Assembly (NCBI RefSeq): GCF_028473745.1 | Contig: NZ_CP101137.1 | Coordinates: 3,534,001-3,598,000, forward strand | DNA from: Streptomyces sp. M92 | GTDB lineage: Bacteria > Actinomycetota > Actinomycetes > Streptomycetales > Streptomycetaceae | Length of the DNA: 64,000 nucleotides | Reading direction: 5' to 3' | In this document: in pieces, positions 28,330 through 34,926 of the stretch | Layout: each line of letters starts with the position of its first letter | How positions within the stretch are numbered: position 1 is the first letter of the stretch | Program-made: the position numbers and the translations under genes | Notes under the pieces: model-generated | What the model was told of the DNA's origin: nothing | Database searches by the model: none | What the model saw: only the letters and a program-made list of their open reading frames with translations

Positions 28330-29757
28330 ATGGCCCCGAGCGCCATGAGCCGCAGCAACGACTGGACGAAATCCCTCTCCGACGCCCAGCCGGTCCCGTA
28401 CTGGCTGGACGACCCCGGCCGCCCCCGCCCGCAGCCCGCCCTCACCGGCCCCGACACCTGCGACCTGCTGGTCGTCGGCGGCGGGTACAGCGGACTGTGG
28501 ACCGCGCTGATCGCCAAGGAGCGCGACCCGGGGCGGGACGTGGTGCTGCTGGAGGGCCGCGAGGTGGGCTGGGCCGCCTCCGGCCGCAACGGCGGCTTCT
28601 GCGCCGCCTCCCTCACCCACGGCCTCTCCAACGGCCTCACCCGCTGGCCCGACGAGATCCACCGGCTGGAGGAGCTGGGCGCCCGCAACCTCGACGCCAT
28701 CGAGGAGGCGGTCGCCCGGTACTCCCTGGACTGCGAGTTCGAGCGGACCGGCGAGATCGACGTGGCGACCGAGGAGTACCAGGCCCGGGAGCTGAAGGAC
28801 TGGTACCAGGAGATCAGCGGCAAGGGTCTGGCCGACGGCGTGGAGTACCTGGACGCCGAGGCCGTACGGGAACAGGTCGACTCCCCGACCTTCCGCGCCG
28901 GACTGTGGGACCGCCGGGGCGTGGCCATGGTCAACCCCGCCAAGCTCGTCTGGGGCCTCAAACGGGCCTGCCTCGGCCTCGGCGTCCGCGTCTACGAGAA
29001 CACCCCGGCGCTGACCCTGCGGCAGTACGGCGCCGGCATGGCCGTACGCACCCCGTACGGCGGCGTCCGCGCCCGCACGGTGGCGCTCGGCACCAACATC
29101 TTCCCGAACCTGGTCAGGCGGGTGCGCTCGTACACCGTCCCGGTCTACGACTACGCCCTGATGACCGAGCCGCTCACCGACGCGCAACTGGACTCCATCG
29201 GCTGGAAGAACCGGCAGGGACTCGGCGACAGCGCCAACCAGTTCCACTACTTCCGGCTCTCCGCCGACAACCGGATCCTGTGGGGCGGCTACGACGCCGT
29301 CTACCCCTACGGCGGTCGGGTGCGCGCCGAGTACGACGACCGCCCGGAGACGTACGCCAAGCTCGCCGGGCACTTCTTCACCTGCTTCCCGCAGCTGGAG
29401 GGCGTCCGCTTCACCCACGCCTGGGGCGGCGCGATCGACACCTGCTCCCGCTTCTCGGCGTTCTTCGGCACCGCCCACCAGGGGAAGGTGGCGTACGCGG
29501 CCGGGTACACCGGCCTCGGTGTGGGCGCGACCCGGTTCGGCGCCGAGGTGATGCTCGACCTGCTGTCGGGGGAGCGCACCGAGCGCACCGAACTGGAGAT
29601 GGTCCGCAGGAAGCCGCTGCCGTTCCCGCCCGAGCCCTTCGCCTGGACCGGCATCGCGCTCACCAAGTGGTCGCTGGCCCGCGCGGACGCGCACGACGGC
29701 CGGCGCAACCTGTGGCTGCGGACGATGGACAGACTGGGGCTCGGCTTCGACAGCTGA
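28330..29757 (+). CDS. FAD-dependent oxidoreductase, PuuB-like
   Basis: Flavin amine oxidase of the DAO family, 475 residues. The FAD-binding Rossmann motif is LLVVGGGYSGLWTA (about residues 45-58), with GREVGWAASGRNGGF binding the flavin, and a C-terminal YAAGYTGLGVGATRFGAE closing the site. Family members include gamma-glutamylputrescine oxidase (PuuB), and the position directly after potABC supports that role. The gamma-glutamylpolyamine synthetase needed before it is not in this window. GAGTTGAAATC precedes the ATG. No clear terminator was found after it. Confidence 0.85.
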   Translation: MAPSAMSRSNDWTKSLSDAQPVPYWLDDPGRPRPQPALTGPDTCDLLVVGGGYSGLWTALIAKERDPGRDVVLLEGREVGWAASGRNGGFCAASLTHGLSNGLTRWPDEIHRLEELGARNLDAIEEAVARYSLDCEFERTGEIDVATEEYQARELKDWYQEISGKGLADGVEYLDAEAVREQVDSPTFRAGLWDRRGVAMVNPAKLVWGLKRACLGLGVRVYENTPALTLRQYGAGMAVRTPYGGVRARTVALGTNIFPNLVRRVRSYTVPVYDYALMTEPLTDAQLDSIGWKNRQGLGDSANQFHYFRLSADNRILWGGYDAVYPYGGRVRAEYDDRPETYAKLAGHFFTCFPQLEGVRFTHAWGGAIDTCSRFSAFFGTAHQGKVAYAAGYTGLGVGATRFGAEVMLDLLSGERTERTELEMVRRKPLPFPPEPFAWTGIALTKWSLARADAHDGRRNLWLRTMDRLGLGFDS

Positions 29758-29823
29758 ACCCGGGCGCGGGGTGTGACCCGGTTCACCCCAACGAGGCGCC
29801 CCAACCCGCGTAATGCACGCCGG

Positions 29824-29877
29824 AGACCTCCCTCTCCCTCGTGACGCACCCCGCGTCCACGAGTGAACGGGAGGTCT
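29824..29877 (+). promoter_or_regulatory. Leader hairpin burying the ribosome site
   Basis: AGACCTCCC (29824-29832) pairs over 9 bases with GGGAGGTCT (29869-29877), which contains the ribosome site of the gene starting at 29882. Inside it CTCGTGACGC pairs with GCGT, one bulged base, and CACGAG around the loop ACCCC. The fold leaves no free ribosome site, so a thermosensor or ligand- or protein-gated leader is possible. Confidence 0.55.
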
Positions 29878-29881
29878 TCAT

Positions 29882-30340
29882 ATGCCTGGTGCGAAGACGG
29901 CGGTCGCGTGGCTGGCATCCGTCGCACCGGATCCCGAGACCTGCCGGCGGGAGTGGGAGCGCAACCCCCTAGGGGTCGCGCTGCTGCCCGCCGGCAAGGC
30001 CTGGGACGTGCTCATCGTGCCGAGCCGGCTCGGCTATCCGACCCTCGACGTGCTCTCCCGCGTCCTGGACCAACCGGGCCCGGTGCTCGTCGACTTCGGC
30101 GACGCGCGCACGGGCTTCTTCGTGCCGGCCGGCACGGCGGCCCGCTGGCTGGGCACCGGGGTCCGGACGGCCGGGCTCGGTACCTGGATCGTGGTGCCGT
30201 ACCCCGCAGGCCTGTCGTCGGGCGGCATCCGCTGGCTGATCCCGCCCGACGGGACGGGCACCCTCACCGATCCGGCCCTCCTCGAACTGGCGATGCACGA
30301 GGCGGCGGCGGCTCTCGCGGTGGAGGACGGCGGCGGGTGA
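29882..30340 (+). CDS. Conserved-looking protein of unknown function
   Basis: I do not recognise a family. The 152-residue product has no signal peptide or membrane segment. Visible blocks are CRREWERNPLGVALLPAGKAWDVLIVPSRLG, VLVDFGDARTGFFVPAG and GIRWLIPPDGTGTLTDPALLELAMHEAAA; the pattern of WD-x-L and RWL-x-PPDG recalls the N-terminal part of bifunctional primase-polymerases found in actinobacteria, but the catalytic DxD is not visible. ATG 29882 is preceded by GGGAGG 6 bases upstream, locked in a hairpin. It is flanked by the PuuB-like gene and a chitinase and is probably its own unit. Confidence 0.6.
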   Translation: MPGAKTAVAWLASVAPDPETCRREWERNPLGVALLPAGKAWDVLIVPSRLGYPTLDVLSRVLDQPGPVLVDFGDARTGFFVPAGTAARWLGTGVRTAGLGTWIVVPYPAGLSSGGIRWLIPPDGTGTLTDPALLELAMHEAAAALAVEDGGG

Positions 30341-30353
30341 GGTGCGCGAGGGG

Positions 30354-30380
30354 TTGACAACGGAATTGGTCTGGACCAAG
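30354..30380 (+). promoter_or_regulatory. Chitinase promoter with DasR-type operator
   Basis: TTGACA (30354-30359) is a perfect -35. ATTGGTCTGGACCAAG (30365-30380) matches the published DasR site pattern ACTGGTCTAGACCAGT at about 12 of 16 positions, including the TGGTCT/GACCA core, and covers the spacer and -10 region. DasR, the GlcNAc-responsive repressor, controls streptomycete chitinase genes, so GlcNAc-6-P derepression is expected. Confidence 0.65.
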
Positions 30381-30427
30381 TTGGGCGCGCTCCACCCTCC
30401 CCATCTCCCCCATGTCCGGAGGCACTT

Positions 30428-32239
30428 GTGGAACGCTCCAGACCGCTCGCCCGTCGCCCGCTCGTCACCCTGCTCACCGCCGCCGCGCTCGCCGCGTCCG
30501 GCATGACCGCGCTCTCGTCGGCCGCCCGTGCGGCCGACGCGGACCTCGCCCGCAACGGCGGCTTCGAGTCCGGCCTCGACGGCTGGACCTGCACGGCCGG
30601 CAAGACGGTGACCTCGCCCGTCCACGGCGGCACCGCGGCTCTCGAGGCCACCCCGGCCGGCGCCGACAACGCCCGCTGCGCGCAGACGGTGACCGTGAAA
30701 CCGGACTCCCAGTACACGCTGACCGGCCACGTCCGCGGCACCTACGTCTACCTCGGCGCGAGCGGCACCGGCACCACCGACGTCTCCACCTGGGCCCAGT
30801 CCGCCCCCGACTGGCAGCGGCTCACGACCACCTTCCGCACCGGCCCGTCCACCACCCGCGTCACGATCTACACCCACGGCTGGTACGGCACCGGCGCCTA
30901 CCACGCCGACGACATCTCGCTGACCGGCCCGGGAGGGGAGACGGGACAGCCCCCGGCGGCCCCCGAAGGCCTGGCGACCGGCTCGGTCACCTCCACCAGC
31001 GTCGCCCTGTCCTGGTCACCCGTCCCGGGCGCGACGAGCTACGCCGTCTACCGCGACGGCACCAGGGTCCGCGCCGTCACCGGCACCTCCACCACCGTCA
31101 CCGGCCTGACCCCCTCGACGGCGTACGCCTTCCAGGTCGCGGCGCTCAATGACGCGGGGGAGTCCGCGCGCTCGGCCACGGTCACCGCGACCACCGCCGA
31201 GCAGCCGGACGGCGGCGGCTCCGATCTGCCGGCCCACGCCCTGGTCGGCTACCTCCACGCCAGCTTCGCCAACGGCTCCGGCTACACCCGCCTCGCCGAC
31301 GTCCCCGACAGCTGGGACGTCATCGACCTCGCCTTCGGCGAGCCCACCTCGGTCACCTCCGGCGACATCCGCTTCGAGCGCTGCCCGGTCACTCAGTGCC
31401 CGAACGTGGAGTCCGACGCCGAGTTCAAGGCGGCGATCGAGGCCAAGCAGGCAGCCGGCAAGAAGGTGCTGATCTCCATCGGCGGCCAGAACGGCCAGGT
31501 GCGGCTCACCACCACCGCAGCCCGCGACAAGTTCGTCTCGTCCGTCTCCGCGATCATCGACGAGTACGGCCTCGACGGCCTCGACATCGACTTCGAGGGC
31601 CACTCGCTGTCCCTGAACGCCGACGACACCGACTTCAAGAACCCGAAGACGCCGGTCATCGTCAACCTCATCTCGGCCCTGAAGACGCTGAAGGCCCAGT
31701 ACGGCGACGACTTCGTGCTGACGATGGCCCCCGAGACCTTCTTCGTCCAGCTCGGCTACCAGTACTACGGCACCGGCAAGTGGGGCGGTCAGGACCCGCG
31801 CGCGGGCGCCTACCTGCCGGTCATCCACGCCCTGCGCGACGACCTGACCCTGCTGCACGTCCAGGACTACAACTCGGGCCCGATCATGGGCCTGGACAAC
31901 CAGTACCACTCCATGGGCGGCGCCGACTTCCACATCGCCATGACGGACATGCTCCTCACCGGCTTCCCCGTCGCGGGCGACACGGCCAACGTCTTCCCGC
32001 CCCTGCGCCCGGACCAGGTCGCCATCGGCATGCCCGCCTCCACCAACGCGGGCAACGGCCACGTCCCCCCGGCCGAGGTGAACAAGGCCCTGAACTGCCT
32101 GACCAAGAAGACCGACTGCGGCTCGTACCAGACCCACGGCACCTGGCCCGCCCTGCGCGGCCTGATGACCTGGTCGATCAACTGGGACCGCTACTCGGAC
32201 TGGGAGTTCCAGAAGAACTTCGACGCGTACTTCGGGTGA
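30428..32239 (+). CDS. Secreted GH18 chitinase with CBM and FnIII modules
   Basis: Extracellular endochitinase of 603 residues. The signal peptide ends near SSAARA (about 36). Then come a carbohydrate-binding jelly-roll module (about 37-175, starting NGGFESGLDGW), a fibronectin III domain (about 180-265) and a GH18 catalytic domain with the DxxDxDxE motif as DGLDIDFE, residues 383-390, E390 being the acid. GTG 30428 has GGAGG 5 bases upstream. The DasR-like site ahead of it fits chitin-controlled expression. The 3' end overlaps the PAP2 gene on the other strand by 62 bases. Module family names are approximate. Confidence 0.9.
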   Translation: MERSRPLARRPLVTLLTAAALAASGMTALSSAARAADADLARNGGFESGLDGWTCTAGKTVTSPVHGGTAALEATPAGADNARCAQTVTVKPDSQYTLTGHVRGTYVYLGASGTGTTDVSTWAQSAPDWQRLTTTFRTGPSTTRVTIYTHGWYGTGAYHADDISLTGPGGETGQPPAAPEGLATGSVTSTSVALSWSPVPGATSYAVYRDGTRVRAVTGTSTTVTGLTPSTAYAFQVAALNDAGESARSATVTATTAEQPDGGGSDLPAHALVGYLHASFANGSGYTRLADVPDSWDVIDLAFGEPTSVTSGDIRFERCPVTQCPNVESDAEFKAAIEAKQAAGKKVLISIGGQNGQVRLTTTAARDKFVSSVSAIIDEYGLDGLDIDFEGHSLSLNADDTDFKNPKTPVIVNLISALKTLKAQYGDDFVLTMAPETFFVQLGYQYYGTGKWGGQDPRAGAYLPVIHALRDDLTLLHVQDYNSGPIMGLDNQYHSMGGADFHIAMTDMLLTGFPVAGDTANVFPPLRPDQVAIGMPASTNAGNGHVPPAEVNKALNCLTKKTDCGSYQTHGTWPALRGLMTWSINWDRYSDWEFQKNFDAYFG

Positions 32240-32864
32240 CCGGCGGCGCGGTGCGGCCGGCCACCCGCGCGACCCCGGCCAGCAGCACCGCGCCCAGACA
32301 CCAGCTCGCCACCACGTCCAGCGGCCAGTGGTAGCCGCGGCGCACCAGCCCGTAGGAGGCGCCGAGGACGAGGGCCGCGCACAGCGCCACCAGCACCCGG
32401 CGGGCGGCCGGCGAGCGCAGCAGCGGCAGGAGCAGCAGCGTCGCCGCGCCGTACGCGACGACCGCGGTCGCGGTGTGGCCGGAGGGGTAGTAGCCGACGG
32501 CCGGGGGCACCGCCGGGGTGCCGGGACGGTCGGTCCACGCCTTCAGCGGGGCGACCAGCGCCGGCACCAGGGCCATCGCCACGGCCCCGGCCAGCGGAGG
32601 CAGCCACCAGTGGTCCACACCATGGGCGCGCCCGTGCCACCCGACGTACGCCAGCGCGAGGGCGAGGACGGGCACGGCGACCGGCACGTTGCCGAGGTCG
32701 GCCAGCAGCTCGGAGAGCCGGTCGGGGTGGACGAGCGCACGGCTCAGCCGCTCGTCCACGCCGATCAGCGGGCCGTCGGCGAGGACCTGCCAGGTGATCA
32801 GCGAGAAGAGGAGGACGGGCAGCGCGAGGAGGGCGGGCAGCGCGCGAGGTGGGGAGACCGGCAT
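32178..32864 (-). CDS. PAP2-family membrane phosphatase
   Basis: Membrane phosphatase of 228 residues with five or six helices. Motif 1 KAWTDRPGTP (K108, R113) and motif 2 PSGH (127-130) are intact. Motif 3 is SYGLVRRGYHWPLD: H179 and D183 are right, but the arginine expected six residues before the histidine is displaced, so activity may be modified. It could dephosphorylate undecaprenyl pyrophosphate or phosphatidic acid. The Ser/Thr-rich C-terminal 25 residues lie over the 3' end of the chitinase gene, giving a 62-base convergent overlap. A long leader with hairpins is upstream. Confidence 0.82.
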   Translation of the reverse strand: MPVSPPRALPALLALPVLLFSLITWQVLADGPLIGVDERLSRALVHPDRLSELLADLGNVPVAVPVLALALAYVGWHGRAHGVDHWWLPPLAGAVAMALVPALVAPLKAWTDRPGTPAVPPAVGYYPSGHTATAVVAYGAATLLLLPLLRSPAARRVLVALCAALVLGASYGLVRRGYHWPLDVVASWCLGAVLLAGVARVAGRTAPPVTRSTRRSSSGTPSPSSGPS

Positions 32865-32893
32865 GGCGCCCAGCTTCGCAGGCCCGCCGGACG

Positions 32894-32939
32894 CACCGAA
32901 GGGCCGGCACAAGGGGGGGAGTGCGCCGGCCCTTCGGTG
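32894..32939. terminator. Perfect 15-base-pair inverted repeat
   Basis: CACCGAAGGGCCGGC (32894-32908) pairs perfectly with 32925-32939 around a 16-base loop. It is 30 bases upstream of the PAP2 start, so on the minus strand it could be an attenuator or the terminator of a transcript coming from the gabT side. No T-run follows on either strand. Confidence 0.5.
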
Positions 32940-33034
32940 AACCACCGTCCCGGGTGCCGAGGCGGCCGTCCTGACCGGAACGCCGCGCGCCCCGGGGGGT
33001 TTGGGGCGGGCGACCGTCCGATCGGTGAGGAGAC

Positions 33035-33150
33035 CCGGAACCCGAGGGTTCCGGTTGTGTGCGCGAGGCACGACCAGGCCGAAGCTGGGGAGGCCTCGTC
33101 CTGAGATCCGCCCACAGTCCCCTGTGGGCGGGTGTATCTCTCATCTGCGT
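33035..33150 (+). ncRNA. Candidate structured small RNA in the PAP2-gabT gap
   Basis: The 461-base gap 32865-33325 holds no gene I can support. Within it the plus strand shows stem-loops in series: CCGGAACC (33035-33042) with GGTTCCGG (33047-33054), a short GTGC/GCAC stem, and a perfect 10-base-pair stem (33108-33117 with 33122-33131) followed by a pyrimidine-rich TGTATCTCTCATCT. That last hairpin looks like a plus-strand terminator. No plus-strand promoter was recognised, so the 5' end and even the strand are uncertain. Confidence 0.3.
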
Positions 33151-33229
33151 AGAACCTACGGCAGGGGGTGGGCCGAGGACAGGGCCATCGGCGTCCTGCC
33201 ATCCACCCCGCACACGTTCTTCACACGCT

Positions 33230-33263
33230 CTGCGGTTCGCCGCACCAGGCGTGCGAAACGCAG
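33230..33263 (-). terminator. Putative gabT terminator
   Basis: CTGCG-G-TTCGC (33230-33240) pairs with GCGAA-A-CGCAG (33253-33263), two 5-base-pair stems with one mismatch between. It is 63 bases beyond the gabT stop on the minus strand. Confidence 0.45.
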
Positions 33264-33325
33264 CTCAGATGCGCGTTCGGGTCCTCGCGCACGTGCGCGC
33301 CCGGCGCCCTTCCCGGGGTGCTCGC

Positions 33326-34660
33326 TCAGACGCGGGCGAAGGCCTGCTCGATGATGTCGAGGCCCTCGTTGAGCAGGTCCTCGCCGATCACCAGCGGGGG
33401 CAGGAAGCGCAGCACGTTGCCGTAGGTGCCACAGGTCAGGACCAGCAGGCCCTCGGCGTGGCAGGCCTTGGCCAGCGCGGCGGTCACCTCCGGGTTCGGC
33501 TCCTTGGTGGCACGGTCCTTGACCAGCTCGACCGCGATCATCGCGCCGCGGCCCCGGACGTCGCCGATGACGTCGAACTTCTCGGCCATGGCGGACAGGC
33601 GCGCCTTCATGACCGCCTCGATGTCCTTCGCCCTGGCGTTGAGGTCCAGCTCCCTCATCGTCTCGATGGCGCCGAGCGCACCCGCGCACGCCACCGGGTT
33701 GCCGCCGTAGGTGCCGCCGAGGCCGCCCGCGTGCGCGGCGTCCATGATCTCGGCGCGGCCGGTGACGGCGGCGAGCGGCAGACCGCCCGCGATGCCCTTC
33801 GCCGTGGTGATCAGGTCCGGGACGATGCCCTCGTCCTCGCAGGCGAACCACTGGCCGGTGCGGCAGAAGCCGGACTGGATCTCGTCGGCGACGAAGACGA
33901 TGCCGTTGTCGGCGGCGAACTGGCGGACCGCGGGCAGGAAGCCCTTGGCCGGCTCGATGAAGCCGCCCTCGCCGAGCACCGGCTCGATGATGATCGCGGC
34001 CACGTTCTCCGCGCCGACCTGCTTGCTGATCTGTTCGATCGCCTGGGCGGCGGCCTCCGGGCCGGCGTTCTCGGCGCCGGTCGGCCAGCGGTAGCCGTAG
34101 GCGACCGGGACGCGGTACACCTCGGGCGCGAAGGGACCGAAGCCGTGCTTGTACGGCATGTTCTTCGCGGTCAGCGCCATGGTGAGGTTGGTACGGCCGT
34201 GGTAGCCGTGGTCGAAGACGACGACGGCCTGCCGCTTGGTGTAAGCACGCGCGATCTTGACGGCGTTCTCGACCGCCTCGGCGCCGCTGTTGAACAGCGC
34301 CGACTTCTTGGCGTGGTCGCCCGGGGTCAGCTCGGCCAGCGCCTCGGCGACGGCGACGTAGCCCTCGTACGGCGTCACCATGAAGCAGGTGTGGGTGAAG
34401 TCGGCGAGCTGCGCGGACGCCTTGCGTACGACGGCCTCGGCGGAGGCGCCGACGGAGGTCACGGCGATGCCGGAACCGAAGTCGATCAGGCGGTTGCCGT
34501 CGACGTCCTCGATGACGCCGCCGCCGGCGCGGGTGACGAACACCGGGAGCGTGGAGCCCACACCCTGCGCGACCACGGCCGTGCGGCGGGCCTGCAGCTC
34601 CTGCGACTTCGGGCCGGGAATGGCGGTGACGACGCGGCGCTCCTGCTCAAGTGCGGTCAT
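33326..34660 (-). CDS. gabT: 4-aminobutyrate aminotransferase
   Basis: Transfers the amino group of GABA to 2-oxoglutarate, giving succinate semialdehyde. The class III features are all present: ALFNSGAEAVENAVKIAR for PLP phosphate binding, FVADEIQSGFCRTGQWFA, and the PLP lysine in LITTAKGIAGG at about residue 285. The IQ-x-G-x-x-R-T-G form is characteristic of GabT. ATG 34660 has AGGAG 5 bases upstream and gives 444 residues. It is divergent from a VirD4-like ATPase gene and close to a PucR regulator and an aldehyde dehydrogenase that could complete the GABA shunt. Confidence 0.9.
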   Translation of the reverse strand: MTALEQERRVVTAIPGPKSQELQARRTAVVAQGVGSTLPVFVTRAGGGVIEDVDGNRLIDFGSGIAVTSVGASAEAVVRKASAQLADFTHTCFMVTPYEGYVAVAEALAELTPGDHAKKSALFNSGAEAVENAVKIARAYTKRQAVVVFDHGYHGRTNLTMALTAKNMPYKHGFGPFAPEVYRVPVAYGYRWPTGAENAGPEAAAQAIEQISKQVGAENVAAIIIEPVLGEGGFIEPAKGFLPAVRQFAADNGIVFVADEIQSGFCRTGQWFACEDEGIVPDLITTAKGIAGGLPLAAVTGRAEIMDAAHAGGLGGTYGGNPVACAGALGAIETMRELDLNARAKDIEAVMKARLSAMAEKFDVIGDVRGRGAMIAVELVKDRATKEPNPEVTAALAKACHAEGLLVLTCGTYGNVLRFLPPLVIGEDLLNEGLDIIEQAFARV

Positions 34661-34852
34661 GGGGGCTCCTGGGTCTTGCGCGATCTGCGGGATCTTACGG
34701 ACGCTTGCCTTCTTTTCTCGCAGGCTAGGACCGGGAGGGGGGAGCGGGCATGCTCCATGTGGGCGTTGTCCGCGGTGCCCGTTGTCCGCGATGGACATGT
34801 GGTGGACGCGGCGGCCCGTGGACACATCGGCACGGGCCCGGCCGCGTAAGCG

Positions 34853-34881
34853 GTGAACTCCCCCTGGGAGGGCGTTAGATT
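34853..34881 (+). promoter_or_regulatory. Possible promoter of the VirD4-like gene
   Basis: GTGAAC (34853-34858), 17 bases, TAGATT (34876-34881), about 45 bases before the ATG. The -10 is good, the -35 weak. Confidence 0.35.
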
Positions 34882-34926
34882 GGCTCGCGGACGGTGGTCG
34901 GAGCGGCTGGTCAGGGGGAAAGGGCG

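Noticed and set aside
25684..29694. A 1336-residue minus-strand frame opposite potABC and the oxidoreductase
   Set aside because: GC-rich antisense open frame, dominated by Arg, Gly, Gln, Asp and without motifs, while the plus strand has four well-supported genes.
33059..34849. Plus-strand 596-residue frame over the PAP2-gabT gap and gabT
   Set aside because: It is the antisense of gabT; only the gap itself is unexplained, and it shows hairpins rather than coding signal.
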